From an uncultured Chloroflexota bacterium (GTDB taxonomy: Bacteria; Chloroflexota; Dehalococcoidia; Lucifugimonadales; CAJWER01), in contig CAJWER010000048.1 of NCBI GenBank assembly GCA_913030785.1, positions 1 through 15,646 on the forward strand: a stretch of 15,646 nt of DNA, written 5' to 3'. The notes below the pieces were generated by a model. It had not been told where the DNA came from and did no database searches. It was given only the letters and a program-made list of their open reading frames with translations. This document shows, piece by piece, positions 1-6,231 of this stretch; within the stretch, counting starts at the first letter, position 1; each line of letters begins with the position of its first letter. The position numbers and the translations under genes are program-made.

Positions 1-172
1 GCTCCCTGTCGGGCCGCGTCGCCTCTTCAGGAGCCGCCTGGGAGCTCGCCGGCGATTGATACGATGTGCCGGATGCTGTAGACCCACGGTCCGCATCTTC
101 GCCCGTCGAGCACGCCGCTGCCACGATCAGTATTGCCGTCGCAAATGGCAGAAAGAGCCTCATCATCATCAT
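1..172 (-). CDS. Lipoprotein, N-terminal part (runs off the window)
   Basis: The reading frame is open from four consecutive ATG codons (172-161) to the window edge, giving 57 residues. It begins with a short basic N-region (MMMMRLF), a hydrophobic stretch and a lipobox ending in AAAC at residue 21. This is a classic signal peptidase II site. It is followed by a Ser/Ala/Gly/Glu-rich linker, typical of exported lipoproteins just after the lipidated cysteine. The start lies only 6 bp after the stop of the thioredoxin-like lipoprotein gene, so the two are probably co-transcribed and both act outside the membrane. A G-rich stretch before the ATGs could serve as ribosome binding site; which of the four ATGs is used cannot be decided. 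The functional domain lies outside the window, so no function is assigned. Confidence 0.75.
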   Translation of the reverse strand, partial: MMMMRLFLPFATAILIVAAACSTGEDADRGSTASGTSYQSPASSQAAPEEATRPDRE

Positions 173-178
173 CCACAC

Positions 179-1534
179 CTACCCCCCGTCTTCCGGCTCC
201 AGATATGAACCGAACGTGTATGCGAACAGAGAAAACTTGTCAGAATTCGAGCTGAGCGTCAGATTGTGAGAGCCGAATTCTGGTAGCTGCACCAGGTGGT
301 ACAGGTCGGACTTGTCGACCAATATGTAGCTGTTGCCTTCGTCATCGAACCGGATATCGGCCCCGGCCTGCGACGAATCCAGAGGCCCGCCGTCCATCGT
401 GACACGAACCTCGTAGGTCTCCCCGTCCTCAACAGACACCACAACATTCGCCTCGATAGCTGCGAACGCGATGCCGACGTAGTCCTCGTAATTTTCGGTC
501 TCGCGAGCGTGAATTACCTCTTCGAAACCGTTCACCCACAACCCTTCCAGGTAGAGGAAGTGGTTAACGTGGTCGCCGGGGTCGGAATAGTCGATCTCCT
601 GGTACGGAGACTCATAGAACTCCTGTTGTCTGACATATGGCGCGGTATTACCCCCGGCCAACGCGTTGTAGTTGCGATTGAAGCCCGCATATAGCTCTCT
701 GGTCTGGTTTTCATAGGGGTCGGAGGACGCACTAGCCTGCTGATCTATGTACCGCTCGAACTCATCAGAAACCTCGATCGATGTCATCGAAGCCCCTGCC
801 TCGGCCAAAAGCTGCTGTATTTTCTCCTCGGTCTCGGCGTAGGAACCCTCGCCGAAATGCGTGTACCGGATGTAACCATCCTTGTCTATTAGATACTTCG
901 CCGGCCAGAACTGGTTCTTGAACGCACGCCACGTGTCGTGGTCGTTGTCCTGAGCGATCGCCCAGCCGAGATTGTTATCGAGAACCGCCTGCACAACGTT
1001 CTCGCGTATTTTTTCGAATTCGAACTCAGGCGCGTGTACCCCGAGTATGACCAACCCCTGGTCCGCGTATTTCGCGTGCCAACTCCGCAGTGCGGGGAAC
1101 GTTCGAATGCAGTTGATGCATGTGTAGGTCCAGAAATCGATCAGGACGACATTGCCCCGCTGCTCTTCGAGGGTAAAGGGTTCGGAGTTGATCCAACCCT
1201 GCAACCCGACCAACTTGGCGGCCAGCGTATCGTCCAGGGAACGCCCCGACAGCAAAGCATCGGTGACGGGCTGGCTCTCCTCGACGGAGTCGCTCTGGGT
1301 TGCCGTCTCTGTCGGAGTCGCAGTCTCGGAAGGTACATCGGTGGGAGACGGTTGCGTCTCCGGAGACGGCTTGCTCGTCGGTCGCGGAGGAGAAAGCGTC
1401 GGGCGCGCGCTCGCCACATCTGTCGACTCTTGATTTGACGCAGGATCCGCGTTATCCCCACATGCGACGGCCGCGAGGCTGACGAGCACCGCCAACACCA
1501 CGAGACCTACGGCAAATCTGTTTGACTTGATCAT
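179..1534 (-). CDS. Thioredoxin-like lipoprotein with DipZ-type C-terminal domain
   Basis: A 451-residue exported redox protein. Residues 1-25 form a lipoprotein signal peptide with lipobox AAVAC (Cys25). A Thr/Pro/Ser-rich linker follows (about 43-90), then a TlpA/AhpC-TSA thioredoxin fold (about 105-255). The CxxC redox centre is Cys139-Ile-Asn-Cys142 in a WTYTCINC context, and the cis-Pro is Pro211 in FWPAKYLID. The C-terminal 150 residues contain the pattern (GLW, DGGPL, LYHLVQ, FAYTFGSY) seen in the C-terminal domain of DipZ/TlpA-like proteins, probably a carbohydrate-binding-like beta-sandwich. Unlike full DipZ there is no CcdA membrane part; the lipid anchor replaces it. The start was chosen at 1534 because GAGGAG lies about 7 bp upstream and the signal peptide begins here; an in-frame ATG at 1612 would add 26 residues without a signal. 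Likely role: disulfide reduction or thiol exchange on the outer face of the membrane. Confidence 0.88.
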   Translation of the reverse strand: MIKSNRFAVGLVVLAVLVSLAAVACGDNADPASNQESTDVASARPTLSPPRPTSKPSPETQPSPTDVPSETATPTETATQSDSVEESQPVTDALLSGRSLDDTLAAKLVGLQGWINSEPFTLEEQRGNVVLIDFWTYTCINCIRTFPALRSWHAKYADQGLVILGVHAPEFEFEKIRENVVQAVLDNNLGWAIAQDNDHDTWRAFKNQFWPAKYLIDKDGYIRYTHFGEGSYAETEEKIQQLLAEAGASMTSIEVSDEFERYIDQQASASSDPYENQTRELYAGFNRNYNALAGGNTAPYVRQQEFYESPYQEIDYSDPGDHVNHFLYLEGLWVNGFEEVIHARETENYEDYVGIAFAAIEANVVVSVEDGETYEVRVTMDGGPLDSSQAGADIRFDDEGNSYILVDKSDLYHLVQLPEFGSHNLTLSSNSDKFSLFAYTFGSYLEPEDGG

Positions 1535-1662
1535 GAACACTCCTCTGGCCTGGGGGCTGGTGGCGTCCCTGTCTCTCTGCCGCCTGAGCCAAGTCTGGGG
1601 AATGTCTAGCAAATGGCGGGGAAACGACGGGTCACAAAGTACTGTCAGCGGCCAGAAGCGGT

Positions 1663-1705
1663 CCCCTAATTATATATACGTTCGAAGCTGTGCATATGTT
1701 AGGGG
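1663..1705. repeat. Inverted repeat CCCCTAA-N29-TTAGGGG bracketing a -10 box
   Basis: Perfect 7-bp arms at 1663-1669 and 1699-1705 flank an AT-rich core. The core holds a minus-strand TATAAT, whose last base overlaps the left arm. The geometry suits a regulator site over the promoter of the thioredoxin lipoprotein gene, but no known operator was recognised. Confidence 0.4.
1669..1674 (-). promoter_or_regulatory. Candidate -10 box of the thioredoxin lipoprotein operon
   Basis: The minus strand reads TATAAT (complement 1669-1674), about 135 bp before the start codon at 1534. No good -35 hexamer is seen 16-18 bp further upstream. The tract is AT-rich overall, so the match is only suggestive. 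It would leave a leader of about 125 nt. Confidence 0.35.
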
Positions 1706-1737
1706 GCAGAACCGAAATACGATGTACTGGCAGGCCA

Positions 1738-1775
1738 CCCGGAAACGCTCCCATGTATTTGTATGCGTTTCCGGG
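1738..1775. repeat. Perfect 11-bp stem-loop downstream of bioY
   Basis: CCCGGAAACGC (1738-1748) and GCGTTTCCGGG (1765-1775) are perfect complements around a 16-nt loop. The structure begins 34 bp beyond the bioY stop. On the minus strand it is followed by TGGCCTGCC rather than a T-run, so it is not a standard intrinsic terminator. It may stabilise the bioY transcript 3' end, help factor-dependent termination, or be a protein-binding dyad. Confidence 0.6.
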
Positions 1776-1809
1776 CGAGGTAGGATGCAGAAGACGGAAA
1801 GGCGAGGCC

Positions 1810-2532
1810 TCAGTCCCGAGGGCATGACCCTTTGATACGATCAACCAAGGCCCAGACTCCGGGAAGCACCAGCGCCGCCGCAAGCAACTTCACGGCATCG
1901 CCGCCGATGAACGGATACAGGCCACCCTTGAGGGTCATCTGCAAAACGCTAGCGCCAGGGAAGTTGCCATCGAAGTATGTGTGCAGTCCATCGTTATTTG
2001 CAATATGGATTCCCAACCAGGGGAGTCCTACAGCATAGACGGATAGGCTACCTATAAGCATCGCCAATGGAACGGTGGATTGGCGATCCCAGCCCCTCTC
2101 GGCAAACAGGCCCACCAGGTAGGCGGCCAGCACGAAACCCACTATGTAGCCACCACTGGACATCGCCCATACCAGACCCTCATTCCCTGACCAGGGCAGG
2201 ACAAAATGCAGGACCTGCTGGTCCCCAAGTGGGCTCGATCCGGGAGCAAACACTGGCACGCTGGCCATGCCAAGAAGCATGTACACCAGCATGCTCAATC
2301 CGCCTCGACGACTACCAAGTGCACCGCCAGCCAGCAGCACGCCAAAGGTCTGTCCGGTTATCGGGACGGTTGTGTTCGGGAGTCTGATCGCAATCTGGGC
2401 GCAGACCGCAACGAACAGGGCAAACCCCACGATGATGGCGGCGTCCAACGCCAGGCGATTGGTCCGCGACTCCGATCCGATCCGGGGAATGACGACGTCT
2501 ATCAGAACCCTTGGGTTAGCGGTTGCTTGCAT
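1810..2532 (-). CDS. bioY: Biotin transporter S component BioY
   Basis: A 240-residue integral membrane protein of the ECF transporter family that binds biotin. BioY hallmarks are plain: VPITGQTFGVLLAG (residues 56-69), SSGGYIVGFVLAAYLVG in the middle, and GLYPFIGGDAVKLLAAAL near the C-terminus with the conserved GD..K. About six hydrophobic segments are visible. The protein is longer than a typical BioY (about 190-200) because of a 28-residue polar N-terminus and a basic C-tail, so the true start may be internal. No EcfA ATPase or EcfT gene is nearby, so it probably uses a shared ECF module or works alone. It starts three bases after the stop of the small Tat-signal ORF, in the same frame, which suggests translational coupling. 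Confidence 0.92.
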   Translation of the reverse strand: MQATANPRVLIDVVIPRIGSESRTNRLALDAAIIVGFALFVAVCAQIAIRLPNTTVPITGQTFGVLLAGGALGSRRGGLSMLVYMLLGMASVPVFAPGSSPLGDQQVLHFVLPWSGNEGLVWAMSSGGYIVGFVLAAYLVGLFAERGWDRQSTVPLAMLIGSLSVYAVGLPWLGIHIANNDGLHTYFDGNFPGASVLQMTLKGGLYPFIGGDAVKLLAAALVLPGVWALVDRIKGSCPRD

Positions 2533-2535
2533 TGC

Positions 2536-2727
2536 CTACGCCTGGTCCCGAGGGTCTTTCGCTGGCCTGAAAATCGAGTCCTCAGGGAAGTCAGGCACGC
2601 TGCGCTTGCGCTGTAGTAGCCGCCTTCCAATGGCGCTCAGGGCAAGAACACCGGCCAGAGCCACCGGCGCACCCTTCAGGATGTCCCGGCGAGAGTAGGT
2701 ATGTTTCGGCTTAGGGTCGGTTGACAT
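2536..2727 (-). CDS. Small Tat-signal-like membrane protein upstream of bioY
   Basis: A 63-residue ORF with SRRDILK at residues 12-18, close to the twin-arginine consensus S-R-R-x-F-L-K. A single hydrophobic segment follows (about 20-36), then a basic patch (GRRLLQRKR) and a short polar tail ending in AKDPRDQA. There is no passenger domain and no clear signal peptidase site, so it may remain membrane-anchored as a tail-less Tat-like peptide or be a small membrane protein that only resembles one. The ATG at 2727 was preferred, with AGGGGG about 9-10 bp upstream. An in-frame ATG at 2748 would add seven residues. The gene sits at the start of the bioY transcript behind a good promoter. No function is recognised. 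Confidence 0.65.
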   Translation of the reverse strand: MSTDPKPKHTYSRRDILKGAPVALAGVLALSAIGRRLLQRKRSVPDFPEDSIFRPAKDPRDQA

Positions 2728-2778
2728 GCGCTTTGCAGCCCCCTGCATTCAAGTTGATCCGTACTGAAAATCGCGTCC

Positions 2779-2794
2779 ATACGGCGCGCCATAT
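2779..2794. promoter_or_regulatory. Near-perfect palindrome over the bioY-operon start point
   Basis: ATACGGCGCGCCATAT is a 16-bp dyad with one mismatched pair. It overlaps the minus-strand -10 box and the expected transcription start of the Tat ORF-bioY transcript. That position fits a repressor operator. It does not resemble a BirA site I know, so the regulator is unknown. Confidence 0.35.
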
Positions 2795-2822
2795 TATATG
2801 CCAACGCCCACAGAGTCCGCAA
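2793..2822 (-). promoter_or_regulatory. Sigma70-type promoter of the Tat ORF-bioY operon
   Basis: On the minus strand TTGCGG (complement 2817-2822), an 18-bp spacer and a perfect TATAAT (complement 2793-2798) are found. Transcription would begin near 2785 and leave a leader of about 58 nt before the ATG at 2727. Confidence 0.65.
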
Positions 2823-3403
2823 CGAATCACCCAAAGCCCGAGACAACCCCACAAAGATTGAGACGAGAGAACATTTGTACTATTTTGGATAAAGGGACGG
2901 ACCCTCATGGGCCCGCCCCTTCTTGCGTCCCGGCCCACGCGCCCAAAGCCGATAACCGAGACCGTGGCTCCAGTTCACCACGAACACAGAACCAACTTCA
3001 CCGTTCGCCCTGAGTTCGTCGAAGGACAGATCACCCAGCGCGACCGTCTTGTCGTGCGAGCCTCATTCTGGCCCACACGCCAATCGCGCCATCTCGCAAC
3101 AAGCCATTCGGAGACAAACTCAATTTCCCTTAGGGAGAGTCCAGAGGATACGATCCTTTGGCAAGGGGCGTGGGCGATGTGCCCACACCTGGAAATTCAC
3201 CCGGGGCGGGTGGGCGGGCACAAGCAACTTGCTTTTCTTGAGATCATCATTTAGCTACGAATGAGATAAAAAGCGACAGAATAAGACAGAAATCCCGACC
3301 CTAGAATCGGCTCACGTGACCTACCCGCCTGGCCTCCTCCGAATCTCCCGTACTCCACAATATGATGACCCGACCCCACGACCCCGGAGCCGGACGCCTC
3401 CGA
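2823..3403. other. Non-coding stretch with no convincing gene
   Basis: No ORF here has a ribosome site, plausible composition or a recognisable product. The region holds a half REP-like repeat (3001-3026) and two small GC-rich dyads: GTGGGC/GCCCAC at 3170-3186 and CACCCG/CGGGTG at 3198-3212. No riboswitch consensus was recognised ahead of the MetE-like gene. Confidence 0.55.
3001..3026. repeat. REP-like repeat, single half-copy
   Basis: The core GCCCTGAGTTCGTCGAAGGA (within 3001-3026) matches the right arm of the inverted repeat at 4588-4652 with few differences (CACCCTGAGCTCCGTCGAAGG there). This CCTGAG...GTCGAAGG motif is a common dispersed intergenic repeat in environmental bacterial genomes. 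Here it stands alone without its partner arm. Confidence 0.6.
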
Positions 3404-3412
3404 TGCTATACT
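3404..3412 (+). promoter_or_regulatory. Extended -10 promoter of the MetE-like gene
   Basis: TGCTATACT is an extended -10 element (TG-n-TATACT). No clear -35 is seen. Transcription would begin near 3419, leaving a leader under 30 nt and therefore no room for a leader riboswitch from this promoter. Confidence 0.55.
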
Positions 3413-3446
3413 CATATCGTCTCCATATTCCAACGGGGTGATCAGA

Positions 3447-4475
3447 TTGACAGACCTACAACCGAAGCTCCTCCCGACAACCGTCATCGGAAGCCACGCC
3501 ACGCCAAGCTGGCTCTGGACTGCCATCGACGAAATGGACAAGGGCAACTATGGCCCGACCGACACCAAAGAGACCTTCGACGACGCCGTGAACATGGCCA
3601 TCCTTGACCAGGAGCGCGCCGGCGTCGACATCATCAGCGACGGCGAGATGCGCCGCTGGTACTTCGTGCAGAGCTTCTACAAACGCATGACCGGCATCGT
3701 CGAGGAGCCGCCACTGCGAACAGTCGGGCTCTACGGGTACGACAGCCCACAGCGATACCGGGCCACCGAAAAGATCACAATTCCAGAGGGACTCGGAATC
3801 GTCGAAGAGTACCTCTACGCCAAGGCCCACACCGACAAGCCAATAAAGGTCACCTGTCCGGGGCCGCTCACATTAACCATGCACATACGGCCCGGAGAGG
3901 GCTACAAGTCGCGCCTAGACCTGGCATGGGACGTCGCCCAGGTCATCAACGCCGAGCTAAAGGCGCTTGAGGAGGCCGGCGCGGACTTCATCCAGCTCGA
4001 CGAGCCATCCTTCGCCATCATCCCAGGCGAGCTAAACGAGTGGGTAAGCCTCTATAACTCCACTGTGGAGGGCATCGACGCGAAGTTGGCCCTGCACGTC
4101 TGCTTCGGCAACCTGGCAAGCCGACCAAGGGGCAAGCGGGACTACGGATGGATGTTCCCGGCGCTGCTCGAAACTAAAACGGACCAGCTGGTCCTTGAGT
4201 TCGCAAACCGCGAGATGAAAGAGGCCGATCTCTGGGGAGACGCCGGAGACGACCGAGAACTGGGCGCCGGTGTGGTAGACGTAAAGTCCTTCTACGTCGA
4301 AAAACCCGAGGACGTAGCCGAACGCATCCGAATGCTGCTCAAGACCGTCGAGCCCGAAAAGCTCTACATCAGCCCAGACTGCGGCTTCTTCCAGCTCCCC
4401 CGCTGGATTACCTACCTAAAGCTACAAGCACTAGTAGCCGGCACGAAGATAGTAAGACAGGAGCTGGAAGGCTAG
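3447..4475 (+). CDS. Core MetE-like (cobalamin-independent methionine synthase family) methyltransferase
   Basis: A 342-residue single-barrel protein of the MetE C-terminal family (COG0620). It is about half the size of classical MetE, which carries two barrels. The N-terminus has TTVIGSHATPSWLW, and the zinc-thiolate ligands of the family can all be placed: His and Cys in LALHVCFGN, Glu in LVLEFAN and Cys in SPDCGF. The motif DFIQLDEPSFA lies before them, as in MetE barrels. Lacking the folate-handling N-terminal barrel, it may take its methyl group from a corrinoid or other donor, as core MetE enzymes do; a single-domain core methionine synthase is known in Dehalococcoides. The acceptor is probably homocysteine but another thiol is possible. 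TTG 3447 is preferred because GGGGTGATC, an excellent anti-SD match, lies just upstream; GTG 3438 is the alternative. It stands alone, with its own promoter. Confidence 0.85.
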   Translation: MTDLQPKLLPTTVIGSHATPSWLWTAIDEMDKGNYGPTDTKETFDDAVNMAILDQERAGVDIISDGEMRRWYFVQSFYKRMTGIVEEPPLRTVGLYGYDSPQRYRATEKITIPEGLGIVEEYLYAKAHTDKPIKVTCPGPLTLTMHIRPGEGYKSRLDLAWDVAQVINAELKALEEAGADFIQLDEPSFAIIPGELNEWVSLYNSTVEGIDAKLALHVCFGNLASRPRGKRDYGWMFPALLETKTDQLVLEFANREMKEADLWGDAGDDRELGAGVVDVKSFYVEKPEDVAERIRMLLKTVEPEKLYISPDCGFFQLPRWITYLKLQALVAGTKIVRQELEG

Positions 4476-4493
4476 CGACTGGTCAGTACAAGA

Positions 4494-4530
4494 GGGCTTG
4501 GGGTTTGGGGTTTCGGGTTTGGGGTTTCGG
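4494..4530 (+). repeat. Telomere-like G-rich tandem tract (potential G-quadruplex)
   Basis: Five runs of three or four G are separated by CTT, TTT or TTTC, in a near-tandem GGGGTTT/TTTCGGG pattern. At least four GGG runs with loops of 3-4 nt satisfy the G-quadruplex pattern on the + strand. It starts 18 bp after the stop of the MetE-like gene, so it would be in that transcript. Confidence 0.75.
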
Positions 4531-4587
4531 AGAAAGAGTGGACTGATAGCTTGAGGTCCACGGGTAGATACTCACCCCCCGACAGGC

Positions 4588-4652
4588 GGTTCGACAGGCT
4601 CACCATGAACGAAAAACACCCGCTTCCGCTCACCCTGAGCTCCGTCGAAGGG
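4588..4652. repeat. REP-like imperfect inverted repeat
   Basis: The left arm GGTTCGACAGGCTCACCATG (from 4588) and the right arm, centred on CACCCTGAGCTCCGTCGAAGG (ends 4652), are imperfect reverse complements around a short AAAAACACC-containing loop. Shared blocks are TTCGAC, GCTCA and TGA. A second half-copy is at 3001-3026. This is a dispersed extragenic palindrome between convergent genes. Confidence 0.7.
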
Positions 4653-4691
4653 TCCGCCATCGGGTCGTGGTCGCAATCATTGTCCTGAAAC

Positions 4692-4770
4692 GGGGTGTGC
4701 AGAGGGGCGTAGCCCTTCTGCCGGGAGCCTGAGGGTGTCCCTCAGAATATCTCTCTTATTTCTTTTTCTT
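4692..4770 (+). repeat. Two-hairpin repeat element, copy 1
   Basis: The element begins GGGGTGT and forms hairpin 1 (GCAGAGGGGC, loop GTA, GCCCTTCTGC; 4699-4721, one G-T pair), a CGGGAGC linker, and hairpin 2 (CTGAGGG, loop TGT, CCCTCAG; 4729-4745). A pyrimidine-rich tail (4750-4770) ends TTTCTTTTTCTT. It points with the MetE-like gene, whose stop is 216 bp upstream, and could end that transcript. Copies 2 and 3 are at 7451-7531 and 12549-12633. Confidence 0.85.
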
Positions 4771-4816
4771 GGGGAGGGGCGGGCAGAACGGCCTGGGCAT
4801 TCGTCCACCCAGACAA

Positions 4817-6064
4817 CTAGCCCGCCGTAACCAAGTCCTTGTGGGCGCGGCCGCCCTGCATGATCATCAGCAGGTTGGACTTGTCTTCCATTATTGAAAT
4901 ATCCTCCAGCGGGTTGCCGTCCACCACCAGCAGGTCCGCCAGCTTGCCGGGCTCCAGCGTGCCGATGTCTGAGTCCATCCGAGCGCACTCCGAAGCCGTC
5001 TTGGTGGCCGAGACCAGGGCCTGCATCGGCGTCATACCAGCCTCCACCATCAGTCGCAGCTCCTCCAGATTCGAGCCGTGAGGACCAACACCTGAGTCGG
5101 TACCGAACGCGATTCGGACCCCCGACTCGAGAGCCATCTGGAAGCCCAAACGGTGGTCGGGTCCGATCTCCTGAATCTTGCGTAGTGACTGTGGAAGCAC
5201 GGACCCCGGGTACTGCTCGGCCTTGCGAACGACCCACAGCGACGCCACCAGCGTCGGCACGGCAAACGTACCGCGCGCCTTCATCTCGGCGCATATGCTC
5301 TCATCCACGTAGACCGCGTGCTCGATGGACTGGACCCCGGCCAACACAGCGTTGCGGATGCCCTCTCGAGCCTGGGCATGAGCCGCACAGACCTTGCCGA
5401 CCGCAGCGGCCTCGTACACCATCACCGCGATCTCTTCGCGAGTGAACTGGGTCGCACCGGGCTCATCGCTGGCAGACAGCACCCCGCCCGTGGAGCACAG
5501 CTTGATGAAGTCGGCGCCAGCTCTGAACATCGCCCGAGTCGCCTTGCGCACCTCGGCCTCACCGTCGCACACCCCGTTCGGCCACTCCACCGCGTTACCG
5601 AGGGGCAGCAACGGCTGGTTGATCCCGGACGGCAGGAGTGGGTCGCCATGGCCACCGGTCTGTGACAGGACGGCCACCGAGATACGCATCCTGGGAGAGG
5701 GGAACAGGCCCTGCTCAGCGGCCATCTTGAAGCCCAGCGGAGTCCCGCCGGGGTCGCGAATCGAGGTCACCCCGGCGTCCAATGTGGCCCTGGCGTTCTG
5801 GGCCGCCTGAAATGTCCGCAGCGTCATCGGCTCAAGCGCCTGTTCGTGCATCGGCTTAACATCGACGAACAGGTGGGCATGGCAGTCGATGATCCCGGGC
5901 ATGATCGTCTTGCCGGCCACATCCACGACCTCAGCGCCGGACGGAAAAGAGTCCAGCACACCGGCCTCGACTATACGACCGTCGTCGTCGATCACGACAC
6001 TCGCATCGGGCACCGGATCAAGCCCGTTTCCATCGATCAACAAGCCGCCGGTAATCACCTTCAT
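4817..6064 (-). CDS. Amidohydrolase family protein (imidazolonepropionase/Xaa-Pro dipeptidase-like)
   Basis: A 415-residue cytoplasmic metal-dependent hydrolase (COG1228 type). The N-terminal beta-sandwich is followed by a TIM barrel with the full binuclear metal set: His62-Ala-His64 in IIDCHAHLF, Lys188 in DFIKLCSTGG (candidate carbamylated lysine), His229 in AAHAQ, His249 in SIEHAV and Asp323 in FGTDSG. The C-terminus returns to the sandwich (GTLEPGKLADLLVVDGNPLEDI), the family's standard ending. The substrate cannot be read from sequence; relatives hydrolyse C-N bonds in cyclic amides, dipeptides, carbamates or pesticide-like compounds. The start at 6064 has GGGAGG about 7 bp upstream; a frame extension to 6130 would run into the promoter. 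It is monocistronic and diverges from the threonine aldolase gene. Confidence 0.9.
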   Translation of the reverse strand: MKVITGGLLIDGNGLDPVPDASVVIDDDGRIVEAGVLDSFPSGAEVVDVAGKTIMPGIIDCHAHLFVDVKPMHEQALEPMTLRTFQAAQNARATLDAGVTSIRDPGGTPLGFKMAAEQGLFPSPRMRISVAVLSQTGGHGDPLLPSGINQPLLPLGNAVEWPNGVCDGEAEVRKATRAMFRAGADFIKLCSTGGVLSASDEPGATQFTREEIAVMVYEAAAVGKVCAAHAQAREGIRNAVLAGVQSIEHAVYVDESICAEMKARGTFAVPTLVASLWVVRKAEQYPGSVLPQSLRKIQEIGPDHRLGFQMALESGVRIAFGTDSGVGPHGSNLEELRLMVEAGMTPMQALVSATKTASECARMDSDIGTLEPGKLADLLVVDGNPLEDISIMEDKSNLLMIMQGGRAHKDLVTAG

Positions 6065-6112
6065 TTCGTGACCTCCCTGCTCGAATGCAAACCTCTTCCA
6101 AGTGCGGTTGCG

Positions 6113-6141
6113 AGTGTAGTTGGGACGCACAGGGCTGTCAA
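6113..6141 (-). promoter_or_regulatory. Sigma70 promoter of the amidohydrolase gene
   Basis: The minus strand reads a perfect TTGACA (complement 6136-6141), a 17-bp spacer and TACACT (complement 6113-6118). Transcription should start near 6106, about 42 nt before the ATG. Confidence 0.75.
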
Positions 6142-6160
6142 CGAAGGAGACGGCTCACCG

Positions 6161-6190
6161 TTGACCGTCAGCGCTGGGCGAACCTATACT
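6161..6190 (+). promoter_or_regulatory. Sigma70 promoter of the threonine aldolase gene
   Basis: TTGACC (6161-6166), an 18-bp spacer and TATACT (6185-6190). The start would be near 6197, with a 35-nt leader. Its -35 box lies only 19 bp from the -35 box of the divergent amidohydrolase promoter. Confidence 0.75.
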
Positions 6191-6231
6191 TTGTGACAAG
6201 CCAGCCCACGCACCTGAACCCCGGAGGAAGT

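Noticed and set aside
2907..3254. 115-codon + strand frame in the long non-coding stretch
   Set aside because: It spans the REP-like half-copy, lacks a ribosome site and gives a Pro/Arg/His-rich peptide with no familiar pattern.
3027..3446. Possible SAM or cobalamin riboswitch ahead of the MetE-like gene
   Set aside because: No conserved riboswitch core was recognised, and the extended -10 at 3404-3412 leaves a leader too short for one.
4677..5294. 205-codon minus-strand frame overlapping the amidohydrolase in another frame
   Set aside because: The Gly/Arg-rich translation is typical of shadow frames in GC-rich DNA, and the frame runs through repeat copy 1.
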